Assembly: GCA_020851035.1 (NCBI GenBank)
Contig: JADZDM010000004.1
Span: forward strand, 1-64,000
Reading direction: 5' to 3'
Length of the DNA: 64,000 nucleotides
Source: Gemmatimonadaceae bacterium
Lineage (GTDB): Bacteria; Gemmatimonadota; Gemmatimonadetes; Gemmatimonadales; Gemmatimonadaceae
The notes beneath the pieces were generated by a model that was given only the letters and a program-made list of their open reading frames with translations, was not told the DNA's origin and did not search any database. Position 1 is the first letter of the stretch, and every line of letters begins with the position of its first letter. Position numbers and translations under genes: made by a program. Shown piece after piece: positions 1-9,098 of this stretch.

Positions 1-37
1 GGGTGACCGGGCGCGTCGGGAAGATAACTGCCCGGGG

Positions 38-907
38 CTAGAGCCGCGCCCGGACCAGCTCGACGAAGTCCATCGGGCGCCGGGCGATGCCCATGCCGGC
101 CTTCTCGAACGCTTCCAGCTTCTCGGCGGCGGTGCCGGCCGAGCCCGAGATGATGGCGCCGGCGTGGCCCATGCGGCGTCCCGGCGGTGCCGTCTGGCCG
201 GCGATGAAGCCGACGACCGGCTTGGTCATCTTCGTGCGGACGAACTCCGCCGCTTCCTGCTCGTCGGTGCCGCCGATCTCGCCCATCATCGCCACCACCT
301 TGGTCTGCGGGTCGGCCTCGAAGGCCGCCAGCGCGTCGATGAAGTTGGTGCCGTTGATCGGGTCACCGCCGATGCCGACGCAGGTGCTCTGCCCGATGCC
401 GGCCCGGGTGAGCAGGTTCACGATCTCGTAGGTGAGCGTACCCGAACGGCTCACGACACCCACCGGGCCGGGGGTGCAGATGCGCCCCGGGATGATGCCC
501 ACCTTGGACGCGCCGGGCGTGATGAGCCCCGGGCAGTTCGGCCCGAGCAGGCGGGCCCCCATCTCCTTCACGAAGGGATACACCTTCGTCATGTCGAGCA
601 CCGGCACGCCCTCGGTGATGCAGACGATCAGCTTCACGCCGGCGGCCGCTGCCTCCATCATCGCATCGGCGGCGAACGGCGGCGGCACGTAGATCACCGA
701 CGTGTTCGCACCGGTGGCGGCGACGGCCTGGGCGACGGTGTTGAAGATCGGCACCGTGCCCTCGAACTGCTGGCCACCCTTCCCGGGCGTGACGCCGGCC
801 ACGACCTTCGTGCCGTACTCCATCATCTGCTTCGCATGGAACGAGCCGTCGCGGCCCGTGATGCCCTGCACCAGCAGCGTGGTGTCGTTGTCGATGAAGA
901 TGCTCAC
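38..907 (-). CDS. sucD: Succinyl-CoA synthetase (ADP-forming) alpha subunit
   Basis: With SucC it makes the TCA-cycle enzyme that interconverts succinyl-CoA and succinate with substrate-level phosphorylation. The 289-residue protein has the usual family length. Visible motifs are the CoA-binding ITGRDGSFH near residue 16, GPNCPG near 122, and the phosphohistidine loop GHAGAI with His248. The start is GTG at 907, sharing GTGA with the sucC stop, so translation is probably coupled. It is the last gene of the sucC-sucD pair. Nothing odd is seen. Confidence 0.97.
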   Translation of the reverse strand: MSIFIDNDTTLLVQGITGRDGSFHAKQMMEYGTKVVAGVTPGKGGQQFEGTVPIFNTVAQAVAATGANTSVIYVPPPFAADAMMEAAAAGVKLIVCITEGVPVLDMTKVYPFVKEMGARLLGPNCPGLITPGASKVGIIPGRICTPGPVGVVSRSGTLTYEIVNLLTRAGIGQSTCVGIGGDPINGTNFIDALAAFEADPQTKVVAMMGEIGGTDEQEAAEFVRTKMTKPVVGFIAGQTAPPGRRMGHAGAIISGSAGTAAEKLEAFEKAGMGIARRPMDFVELVRARL

Positions 908-2046
908 GTGGCGGCTCCCGTTGCCAGGGCCACGGCCTTCTGCACCGCCTCGTCCATGTCGGACGATGCGGTGAAGCCGTTCTCGGTCAGGATCTGCATC
1001 GCGAGCTCTTCGTTGGTGCCTGTCAGGCGGATCACGATCGGGACGGTGAGCGGGTTGGCCTTCGTGGCGGTCACGATGCCGTTCGCGACGTCGTCGGTGC
1101 GCGTGATGCCGCCGAAGATGTTGAACAGGATCGCCTTCACGTTCTTGTCGGCCGTGATGATGCGCAGCGCGTTGACGACCTTCTCCGGGTTCGACGAGCC
1201 GCCGATGTCGAGGAAGTTCGCCGGGTCACCGCCGTAGTACTTCACCAGGTCCATCGTCGCCATCGCCAGGCCGGCGCCGTTGACCACGCAGCCGACGTTG
1301 CCGTCGAGCTTGATGAAGGTGAGGTTCGCCTTGCGGGCATCGACCTCCGCCGGGTCCTCGCTGCTCTCGTCGCGCAGTGCCTCGATCGCCGGCAGGCGCT
1401 CGAGCTCATTGTCGTCGATCACCATCTTGCCGTCCACCGCCACGACCTTGCCGGCCGGCGTGACGACCAGCGGGTTGATCTCGGCCAGCGAGCAGCCGCT
1501 CTCGATGAATGCGGCGTAGAGCTGCTGCATGATCCTCGCGGCGGCGCGCGCCTGCTTCACGTCGTCGTAGAGGAAGAAGCCCATCTCCATCGCCTCGTAC
1601 GTCCGCAGCCCGTAGCGCGGGTCGACGGGATGGTACTTGATCTTCTCCGGCGTGGTGGCGGCGACTTCCTCGATGTCGATGCCGCCGGCCGCGCTGACCA
1701 TTAACACCGGCTTCTTCGTGGCGCGATCGACGATGATGCCGACATACGCCTCGCTGCCGATGTCCTCGGCGATCGTGACCAGCACCTTCTCGACGGTCAG
1801 GCCCTTGATGTCCATGCCGAGGATCGCGGTCGCCTTCTCGCGCGCCGCGGCCGGCGTCGGGCAGTACTTCACGCCGCCGGCCTTGCCGCGGCCGCCCACG
1901 TGGACCTGCGCCTTGACCATCACCGGCACGCCATACCGGACGGCCAGCGCCTCGGCGGCGTCGGGCGTGGTTGCGATGTCGCCATCGGGGATCGGGACGC
2001 CGTGGCGCCGCAGGATCTCCTTGGCCTGGTATTCATGAAGGTTCAC
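904..2046 (-). CDS. sucC: Succinyl-CoA synthetase beta subunit
   Basis: Nucleotide-binding subunit of succinyl-CoA synthetase, 380 residues, close to the usual 385-390. The protein opens with the classic [12 protein letters not shown], followed by an ATP-grasp fold ([10 protein letters not shown] near 52-61, INPLVV, and a C-terminal [10 protein letters not shown] and FNIFGGITR). It lies directly upstream of sucD with a 4-base overlap. The 141 bp separating it from the UPF0182 gene holds two hairpins, so sucCD probably has its own promoter there. Confidence 0.97.
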   Translation of the reverse strand: MNLHEYQAKEILRRHGVPIPDGDIATTPDAAEALAVRYGVPVMVKAQVHVGGRGKAGGVKYCPTPAAAREKATAILGMDIKGLTVEKVLVTIAEDIGSEAYVGIIVDRATKKPVLMVSAAGGIDIEEVAATTPEKIKYHPVDPRYGLRTYEAMEMGFFLYDDVKQARAAARIMQQLYAAFIESGCSLAEINPLVVTPAGKVVAVDGKMVIDDNELERLPAIEALRDESSEDPAEVDARKANLTFIKLDGNVGCVVNGAGLAMATMDLVKYYGGDPANFLDIGGSSNPEKVVNALRIITADKNVKAILFNIFGGITRTDDVANGIVTATKANPLTVPIVIRLTGTNEELAMQILTENGFTASSDMDEAVQKAVALATGAAT

Positions 2047-2095
2047 ACACGCTCCATCTGCGATCGAGTGATTGCAGCGACTGTGATGTTGTGAT

Positions 2096-2151
2096 CCCCG
2101 GCGGCGCGTGCCGCGGCTGCCGGGGGTGGAACCAGCGCCCGTGATGGGCGC
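2096..2151 (-). terminator. Two GC-rich hairpins between UPF0182 gene and sucC
   Basis: Inverted repeats CCCCGGC/GCCGGGG (2096-2102 with 2119-2125) and GCGCCC/GGGCGC (2135-2140 with 2146-2151) lie 37-92 bp past the UPF0182 stop. No U-tract follows, so termination of the nuo-side transcript is a guess. The hairpins could also belong to the sucC leader. Confidence 0.3.
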
Positions 2152-2187
2152 CGAGGTGCCGGCGGCAAGATAACCGGTGTCGGCGGC

Positions 2188-4632
2188 TCATCGCGGCACG
2201 GAGTCCGGGGGCGGCACGCCGAGGGCGCGCCCGAGGGCCTCGAACGAGGCCCCGAAATCCGTCCAGCTGCCGCGTTGCAGCGCCGTCCGCATCTGCCGGT
2301 ACAATGCGGCCGCGGCGGAGCCAGGCTGCGCGGCGCGCGCACCCTCGCGCCAGGCGAGCGCCGCCTCCGGCGCCGTCACCCCCGTCCCCCGGCGGATGCC
2401 ATCCGTCACGAGGACGGCGGCGAGGTGTGTCGGCCGGCCGTCGCGGAAGGTGAGGTACGGGGTGAGGAACCGGGGGGCGTCGGCACCGGGCAGCACCCGG
2501 GTGGTCCCGCGATGCGCGCCAGCCAGGCTGCCGGGCTGGCGCAGCGAGTCGGAGACGTCGCGGGCCGCACGCTCGACCCCCTCGTATGGTGCGGCGTCGT
2601 CGCTCGGCAGCCAGCGCGTGCGGCGGTCGCCGCCGCCCGGCGCGATCAGCACCCCGCGCACGATGCCGCGCACGTCGATCGCCGCGGCAGTGTGCGCCCA
2701 GGCCTTCCGCATCGGCAGCCAGACCGGCACCTGCGCGTCTTCCGCGACGGCGCTGTCGGAGACCGCGCCGCGCACGAGCAGGTACCCCGTGATTCCCCCG
2801 TTCCGCGTTGCCGGCGCGTCGTCCCGCAGGGTCCGCGTGCCGAAGCGCGCCGCGACCGCACCCTCGAGGGCGAGGGCGTCGGCGCGGGGCGGCAGCGCGC
2901 GGCGCACGGCGTCGGGCAGGCGGTCCAGCATGGTCAGGTGCCGGGCGAGGCGGTGCAGCGGACGCCTGGCCAGCGCCGGCGGGTTCCGTTCCGTGACCAG
3001 CAGGATGCGACCCGTGTGCGCATTCACGAGCGCCGTCGCTGCATGCTGGGCGGCCGTGACCTCCATCGCGCCGTCCGCGAACGGCAGGTGCTCCGAGAGC
3101 GGGTAGGTCGCGCTCACCGCGTACAGTTCCGCCACCCACAGCAGGGAGTCAGCCACGACGACGGCCGCGACCTGCGCGCCGGTGCGCAGCGTCGGCGCGA
3201 CGAGCGCGAGCCGCGCACGCACATCGCGTTCCGTCACCAGCACCGGCGACGGTTGCGGCACCGTGGCGAACAGGAGGCGCAGGTTCTGCTGGTTCCAGGC
3301 GTGCGCGAGCCGGGCGGAGGTGGCCGCGATGGACGGTGCGGCAATGCGGTGCGACGGGTCGCTCACGATCGCATAGCCACGGCCCGAGTCGCTGACCGCG
3401 ATCGGGGGCAGCGCCACGCCGCCGCGGGTGTTGACGTTCCGGAACGGGGTCTCGCTGGTGATGGCCACCGGCAGCGCGTGCCAGGTGGGGAGCAACCCCG
3501 GCGTGCGCTGCGCATCGAACACGTAGGCGCCCGGCACACCGGCGGAGGCATCCCAGCCCACGAGCGATGCCACCTGCCCCGGCGTGGCGTGCGGCACCGT
3601 CGCGCGGTCCCACAGCGGCGTGGCGGCGAGCGAGGCGGTGTCGCCGGGGTCGGCGGGCAGCACGCGATCGGACTCGTAGGCGCGGCGCGTGTAGCTGGCG
3701 TGGGTCTCCAGGTAGCGCTGCTCGCGCGTGGTGCTGTCGACGTCACCGGCCACGCTGTCGGCGAGCAGCGGCAGCCCCTGGCGCAGGAGCAGCGCCATGA
3801 GGAGCACCGTGGTCACCGCCGCGATCGCAGAGCGTGGCTGGGCCGACCACGCGCTCCACGTGACGACGGCGGCGGCGGCGAGCGACACCACCTGCATCAC
3901 GATGCCGCCGGGCAGTCCGATGCGGTGGTCGGCGAAGCCGAACGTCCCGCTGCCGCCGCCGTTGACGAGCCGGTCGAACCCGTCGAGGCGATAGCTCCAG
4001 GCGATGAGGCAGAGCAGCATGGCGCCGAGCACGGTGACGTGGCGTCGTGCGTGGCGCGTGATGCGGACGGCACGGCCGTCGGTGGCGATGCCGCGCGTGA
4101 GCACGTAGCCGACGATCGTGAGCATGGCCATCACCGCGTGGGAGACGAGCGCCCACGTGTACGCCTGCAGCTCGAGCGGGAGCCATGCCGTCCAGAAGGC
4201 GAGGTCGTACTGGAAGTACGGATCGGACTCGCCGAACGGGTGGGCATCGAGGACCGTCGCGAGCGGCACCCAGTCGTCGACCGGCACCGTCAGGAGCACG
4301 CCCACGGCGACGGCGCAGGCCCAGAGGGTGAGCGAGATCGTGCGTTCAGGGACGGCGCCGTTGACCTGGAGGTTGCCGACGCTGCCCGGCACCACCAGGC
4401 TCACGAAGGAGCGCCGCACCGCCTCCAGGTGCGCCCGCATGACCAGCGCCGCCACCGTGCCGGCGGTGCACTTGAGCACCAGCGAGACGTTCGTGCGCCA
4501 CCACCAGACATCCCCGAACCCGAGGGCATCGAACCAGGCATGGTCGCCGATGAGCGCTCCCCATGCCCTGCCCGCCGCGAGCACGACCACCACGCCGACG
4601 ACCAGCGTCAGCAGCCCGCGGCGGCGGATCAT
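2188..4632 (-). CDS. UPF0182 family integral membrane protein
   Basis: An 814-residue membrane protein of the UPF0182/COG1615 family, whose function is unknown. The N-terminal half has several hydrophobic spans and the family-like stretch around DPYFQYDLAFWTAWLP. The C-terminal half is a large soluble, probably extracytoplasmic region. I start it at the ATG at 4632 (MIRRRGLLTL) because that gives a hydrophobic first segment and places it 22 bp after the phosphomutase stop. The longer frame back to 4773 would overlap that gene and is arginine-rich. It is probably the last gene of the nuo transcript. Confidence 0.8.
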   Translation of the reverse strand: MIRRRGLLTLVVGVVVVLAAGRAWGALIGDHAWFDALGFGDVWWWRTNVSLVLKCTAGTVAALVMRAHLEAVRRSFVSLVVPGSVGNLQVNGAVPERTISLTLWACAVAVGVLLTVPVDDWVPLATVLDAHPFGESDPYFQYDLAFWTAWLPLELQAYTWALVSHAVMAMLTIVGYVLTRGIATDGRAVRITRHARRHVTVLGAMLLCLIAWSYRLDGFDRLVNGGGSGTFGFADHRIGLPGGIVMQVVSLAAAAVVTWSAWSAQPRSAIAAVTTVLLMALLLRQGLPLLADSVAGDVDSTTREQRYLETHASYTRRAYESDRVLPADPGDTASLAATPLWDRATVPHATPGQVASLVGWDASAGVPGAYVFDAQRTPGLLPTWHALPVAITSETPFRNVNTRGGVALPPIAVSDSGRGYAIVSDPSHRIAAPSIAATSARLAHAWNQQNLRLLFATVPQPSPVLVTERDVRARLALVAPTLRTGAQVAAVVVADSLLWVAELYAVSATYPLSEHLPFADGAMEVTAAQHAATALVNAHTGRILLVTERNPPALARRPLHRLARHLTMLDRLPDAVRRALPPRADALALEGAVAARFGTRTLRDDAPATRNGGITGYLLVRGAVSDSAVAEDAQVPVWLPMRKAWAHTAAAIDVRGIVRGVLIAPGGGDRRTRWLPSDDAAPYEGVERAARDVSDSLRQPGSLAGAHRGTTRVLPGADAPRFLTPYLTFRDGRPTHLAAVLVTDGIRRGTGVTAPEAALAWREGARAAQPGSAAAALYRQMRTALQRGSWTDFGASFEALGRALGVPPPDSVPR

Positions 4633-4654
4633 CACGGCCGCTCGCTTGCCACGA

Positions 4655-6019
4655 TCAGGCCTCCACGCCCTGCGAGCGCAACCAGGCGTTGAACTCGGCG
4701 CGGATCGCGTCGCGCCGCCCGGCCGTGAGTGCCTCGAAGCGCAGCACGACGATCGGTTGCGTGTTGGACGCACGGATCAGGCCCCAGCCGTCGCCGAAGA
4801 GCACGCGGGCGCCGTCGACGTCGATCACCTCGCGCGACTGGCGGAAGTGCGCCGACGCCGCCTGGACGAGTGCGAACTTCTTGTCGTCCGGGCAGTCCAC
4901 GCGCAGCTCCGGGGTGCTGAAGTACGACGGCACGTCGGCCAGCAGGTCGCGGACGCTGCCCGGGCTCGACGCCACGATGCGCAGGATGCGGGCGGCGGCG
5001 TAGAGCGCGTCATCGTGGCCGTAGAAGCCCTCGGTGAAGAACATGTGCCCCGACATCTCACCGGCGATCGGTGCGTGCAGCTCCTTCATCTTGTCCTTGA
5101 TGAGGGAGTGGCCGGTCTTCCACATCACCGGCGTCCCTCCCGCCTTCGTGATCGCGTCGGGCAGCGCCTGCGAGCACTTCACGTCGAAGATGATCGCCTG
5201 GCCGGCGCCCGTGCGCGCGAACACGTCGCGGGCATAGAGCAGCAGCAGGTAGTCGCCCCAGATGATCGTGCCGTCGCCGTCGACGATGCCGATGCGGTCG
5301 GCGTCGCCATCGAATGCGATGCCGATGTCGGCCCCCGTGCGCCGCACCGCCTCGATCAGGTCGACGAGGTTCTCCTCGACGGTCGGGTCCGGGTGGTGGT
5401 TCGGGAAGGTGCCGTCGCTCTCGGTGAAGAGATAGGTGGCCTCGATGTTCATGCGCGAGAAGATGGCCTCGGTCAGCGGGCCACCGGCGCCGTTGCCGGC
5501 GTCGAGCACGACCTTGAGGCGGCGCGGGAGCGGCCCGGTGCGCGCGAGAATGTCCTCGGCGTAGTCGGCGTTGAGGTCCGCGTGCGACACGCTGCCCGTC
5601 TGCGTGGCCGCCGGGGCCTCGAGCAGGTCCCGCAGGCGCTGGATCCCGCTGCCGTGCAGCGAGCCGGTGCCGACGCAGATCTTGAAGCCGTTGAACTCCG
5701 GCGGGTTGTGCGACCCGGTGATCTGGATGCCGCCGGCCACCGTGAGGTGGTGCAGCGACCAGTAGAGCAGCGGGGTCGGCCCGACGCCGATGTCGATCAC
5801 GTCGCGGCCGCGCGTGGTGAGCCCGCGCACGAGCGCGTCGCGCAAGGCGGCGCCGCTGGGCCGGTTGTCGCGGCCGACGGCGACGGGACCGGCGAGGCCG
5901 CGCTCGTCGAGGAGCGCGGCATAGGCCTGGCCGATGCCCTCGGCGGCCTCCACGGTCAGGTCGTCACCGACGACACCGCGAATGTCATACTGCCGGAAGA
6001 TGCCTGCAGCGATGGTCAT
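4655..6019 (-). CDS. Phosphomannomutase/phosphoglucomutase
   Basis: Alpha-D-phosphohexomutase of the AlgC/ManB group, 454 residues, interconverting hexose 1- and 6-phosphates for surface polysaccharide precursors. Four-domain landmarks are in order: the phosphoserine loop TGSHNPPEFNG near residue 100, metal-binding DGDADR near 235, sugar-binding GEMSGH near 325, and phosphate-binding RASNTQP near 420. The ATG at 6019 shares ATGA with the nuoN stop, so it is read from the complex I operon, an odd partner for a sugar enzyme. Substrate preference (mannose or glucose) cannot be decided from sequence. Confidence 0.92.
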   Translation of the reverse strand: MTIAAGIFRQYDIRGVVGDDLTVEAAEGIGQAYAALLDERGLAGPVAVGRDNRPSGAALRDALVRGLTTRGRDVIDIGVGPTPLLYWSLHHLTVAGGIQITGSHNPPEFNGFKICVGTGSLHGSGIQRLRDLLEAPAATQTGSVSHADLNADYAEDILARTGPLPRRLKVVLDAGNGAGGPLTEAIFSRMNIEATYLFTESDGTFPNHHPDPTVEENLVDLIEAVRRTGADIGIAFDGDADRIGIVDGDGTIIWGDYLLLLYARDVFARTGAGQAIIFDVKCSQALPDAITKAGGTPVMWKTGHSLIKDKMKELHAPIAGEMSGHMFFTEGFYGHDDALYAAARILRIVASSPGSVRDLLADVPSYFSTPELRVDCPDDKKFALVQAASAHFRQSREVIDVDGARVLFGDGWGLIRASNTQPIVVLRFEALTAGRRDAIRAEFNAWLRSQGVEA

Positions 6020-7578
6020 GGCAGAACGGGTTGTGAATCAGGCAGCACGGACGCCTGGACCGACGACGGCGCACCCACACTGCGCGTCGGGGTCATGGGA
6101 AGGGTGCTGGCCCGCGCCCACCGCACTGCCGGGCCGGGGTAGACACCGAGGACGAGCAGCACGACGGCGGCGATCGCGACCACGCCGCCGGTCATGCGGG
6201 CGGCGACGGGGGCACGGCCCGTGGTCTCGTCGGCGGGCGGCTGCATGAACATGGCGCGGATCACGCCGAGATAGTACGCCGCGGACACGACGCTGGCGAG
6301 GACGAGAATCACCGCCAGGCGGACCTGCGGGGCCGGCGCCGTGATCGCGGCCCGGAGGACGTACCACTTCGCGAAGAAGCCCATGCCGCCGGCCACCGGG
6401 AACCCCATCAGCGACAGCATGAAGACCGCCATCGCCGTGGCCAGCGCCGGTCGCGTGCGGGCCAGCCCGGCGAGGTCGCTGAGGTTCGTGCGCCGCTCCA
6501 CGCCACCCGACACGATGCTGACGACAGCGAACGCCCCGACGGTGGCGAGGGTGTAGGCGAGGGCGTAGAACACGATCGCCGCCACGCCATCGCTGGAATG
6601 GCTGGTGATCGCCACCAGCAGGTAGCCGGCGTGGGCGACGCTGGAGTAGGCGAGCATGCGCTTCACGTTCTGCTGCACCAGCGCCAGCACGTTGCCCACC
6701 ACCATCGTGACGGCGGCAAGGACCCACGCCGCGTAGTGCCACGAGCCATACGCCGCGCCCAGGCCGTCCAGCAGCAGGCGCGCGAAGGCGGCGAAGGCCG
6801 CCGTCTTCACGCCGGCCGCCATGAAGGCGGTGTACGGCGTCGGCGCCCCCTCGTACACGTCGGGGGACCACATGTGGAACGGCACCGCCGCGATCTTGAA
6901 GGCGAAGCCGACGAAGAGGAGCGCCAGCCCGCCGATCAGCAGCGGGTCGGTGACGAGGTTGCCGGCGGTGATCGCGGCCGACATCGCGGGCAGGTTCGTG
7001 CTCCCGGTGCTGCCGTAGAGGAGCGCCATGCCGTACAGCAGGAAGCCGGTCGAGAAGGAGCCAAGCAGGAAGTACTTGAGTGCCGCCTCGGCCGAGCGTG
7101 CGCGGCTGCGATCGAGCCCGGTGAGCACGTAGATCGACAGTGACATGAGCTCGATGCCAAGGAAGATCAGCATCATGTCGCGCGCACCGACGAGCAGCAG
7201 CATCCCGGCGGCGGCGAACAGCACCAGCGCCGGCGGCTCGGGGGCATGCAGCGCGGCGCCCTCGTTGTACTCCATCGCCATCACCAGCGTCCCGAGCACG
7301 CCGAGCAGGATCACGGAGGCGGACGCCCAGCGGAAGCCATCGAACGCGAGCGGTCCCGTGCTGGCGCCGAGCGGCGGCACCGCCCGCGCCATCATCGCCG
7401 TGGCCAGCAGTCCGGCCAGCGTCACGACCACGGCAAGCAGGTGCACGCGGCGCGTGTGTGCCGCGCCCTCGTTGCCGAAGACCCCGAACAGCAGCACGAG
7501 CATGCCGCCGACGGAGACGACCAGCTCGGGCAGGAGGAGGGCGCCGAGGTCCAGCGCGGCGAAGCTGAAGCCCGTCAC
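6016..7578 (-). CDS. nuoN: NADH-quinone oxidoreductase subunit N
   Basis: Antiporter-like membrane subunit of complex I, 520 residues, predicted to cross the inner membrane about 14 times. It carries the Mrp-type core with a VQQNVKRMLAYSSVAHAG segment, typical of proton-translocating subunits. It is the last nuo gene in the canonical A-to-N order. Its start overlaps the nuoM stop and its stop overlaps the start of the phosphomutase gene. Confidence 0.96.
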   Translation of the reverse strand: MTGFSFAALDLGALLLPELVVSVGGMLVLLFGVFGNEGAAHTRRVHLLAVVVTLAGLLATAMMARAVPPLGASTGPLAFDGFRWASASVILLGVLGTLVMAMEYNEGAALHAPEPPALVLFAAAGMLLLVGARDMMLIFLGIELMSLSIYVLTGLDRSRARSAEAALKYFLLGSFSTGFLLYGMALLYGSTGSTNLPAMSAAITAGNLVTDPLLIGGLALLFVGFAFKIAAVPFHMWSPDVYEGAPTPYTAFMAAGVKTAAFAAFARLLLDGLGAAYGSWHYAAWVLAAVTMVVGNVLALVQQNVKRMLAYSSVAHAGYLLVAITSHSSDGVAAIVFYALAYTLATVGAFAVVSIVSGGVERRTNLSDLAGLARTRPALATAMAVFMLSLMGFPVAGGMGFFAKWYVLRAAITAPAPQVRLAVILVLASVVSAAYYLGVIRAMFMQPPADETTGRAPVAARMTGGVVAIAAVVLLVLGVYPGPAVRWARASTLPMTPTRSVGAPSSVQASVLPDSQPVLP

Positions 7579-9098
7579 GGTGCCACCGCCGCGGCGGCCG
7601 TGGGCAACAGTGCGGCCGATTCGGTCACCGTCGTCACCAATGACGCGAGGGACGATTCCATGCGATCCAGCAGCGGCGCCGGCGCGAGGCCGAGGCCGAC
7701 GATCGCCACCACGAAGCAGGCCATCACGCCCGCCTCACGCAGGCTGAGGTCACGCAGCGAGGGCGCGCCCTCGGCCGGCGGACCGAAGAACGTCCGCTGC
7801 ACGGCCCAGAGCAGGTACGCGGCCGCGAGGATCACGCCCGCGGTGGCCAGGAGGACGAGCACCGGGAACCGGGGGAAGGAGTGCAGCAGCACCAGGAACT
7901 CGCCGACGAATCCGTTGGTGCCGGGCAGGCCGGCATTGGCGAGCGCGAAGAGCACGGCCAGCGCGCCGAAGGCAGGGGCCTGCTTCGCGAGGCCACCGAG
8001 CGCGGCGAAGCGGTCGTCGGCGAGCCGCTCCCGGAGCATGCCAAGCAGGATGAACATGCCGCCGGTGGTGATGCCGGCGTTCACCATCACGACCAGCGCC
8101 CCCTGCAGCGATCCGGGCGTGAATGCGCTGACGCCCAGCACCACGAACCCGAGGTGCGCCACCGAGGCGTACGACATCACGCGGCGGAAATCCGGCTGCG
8201 CCAGCGCGGTGATCGAGCCGTACAGCACGGCCACGACGCCGAGGGACGCGAGCACCAGCCGCACCGTGGGGTGCATGCCGGCCGCCGGGAAGAGTGGGTA
8301 GGCGATGGCGATCAGGCCGTAGGTGCCGACCTTGATGCCGAGTGCCACCGCGGCGAGCGGTGGCCCTTCACCCTGCGCGTCCGGCAGCCAGGTGTGGAAG
8401 GGGACGAGCGCGCTCTTCACGAGGAAGGCGGTTGCGAAGGCGCCGAAGCACCAGAGCTGTGTCGTGACCGGCATCGGCCGCGATGCGGCCATCACGCGCA
8501 GCGCCTCGTAGGTGGTGCCGCCAGCCGCACCGGCCACCGTCACCACCGCCACCAGCATCAGCAGCGAGCCGAGCATGGTGTAGATGAAGAACGTCGTGCC
8601 GGCCGCGGGACCGCGCGCCGAGCCCCAGACGCCGATCAGGAAGTACAGCGGCACCAGCATCAGTTCCCAGCACAGGTAGAACAGCAGCAGGTCTGCGGCG
8701 AGGAAGATGCCGAGGATGCCGGCCGTCAGCAGCAGCACCAGGGCGTAATACGAGGCCGCGCGATGGGATACGCTCGTGTGATCCATCGCGATGACGGCCA
8801 GCGGCATCAGCAGCGCCGTGAGCAGGACCATCGGGAGCGAGACACCGTTCACCGCGAGCCGCAGCCGCGACCCGAACTCGTCGATCCACGGAAAGTCCAC
8901 CTGCGCCAGCCCCTCCGGCACGGCGAACCAGAGCGCGACGGCCAGCACCGCTGTCACCAGCAGCAGGCCGATGGTGACGGAGCGCGCGAGCCCGGCGTGC
9001 GTGTCCGCCGCGCCGCGTGGCAGCAGCCAGACCAGCAGTGCCCCGAGCAGCGGGACGAGCAGCACCGCGGGCAGCAGCATGTCGGCGGCGGTGCTCAC
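7575..9098 (-). CDS. nuoM: NADH-quinone oxidoreductase subunit M
   Basis: Antiporter-like proton-translocating membrane subunit of complex I, about 507 residues. The polytopic protein has the conserved LPDAQGEGPP segment and FRRVMSYASVAHLG. I chose the GTG at 9098 because it shares GTGA with the nuoL stop; an ATG six codons in (9080) is the alternative. The frame open back to 9158 lies inside nuoL. Confidence 0.95.
   Translation of the reverse strand: MSTAADMLLPAVLLVPLLGALLVWLLPRGAADTHAGLARSVTIGLLLVTAVLAVALWFAVPEGLAQVDFPWIDEFGSRLRLAVNGVSLPMVLLTALLMPLAVIAMDHTSVSHRAASYYALVLLLTAGILGIFLAADLLLFYLCWELMLVPLYFLIGVWGSARGPAAGTTFFIYTMLGSLLMLVAVVTVAGAAGGTTYEALRVMAASRPMPVTTQLWCFGAFATAFLVKSALVPFHTWLPDAQGEGPPLAAVALGIKVGTYGLIAIAYPLFPAAGMHPTVRLVLASLGVVAVLYGSITALAQPDFRRVMSYASVAHLGFVVLGVSAFTPGSLQGALVVMVNAGITTGGMFILLGMLRERLADDRFAALGGLAKQAPAFGALAVLFALANAGLPGTNGFVGEFLVLLHSFPRFPVLVLLATAGVILAAAYLLWAVQRTFFGPPAEGAPSLRDLSLREAGVMACFVVAIVGLGLAPAPLLDRMESSLASLVTTVTESAALLPTAAAAVAP

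Noticed and set aside
2275-4692. 805-codon plus-strand open frame
   Set aside because: Arginine- and histidine-rich shadow of the UPF0182 gene caused by high GC. It has no domain-like sequence.
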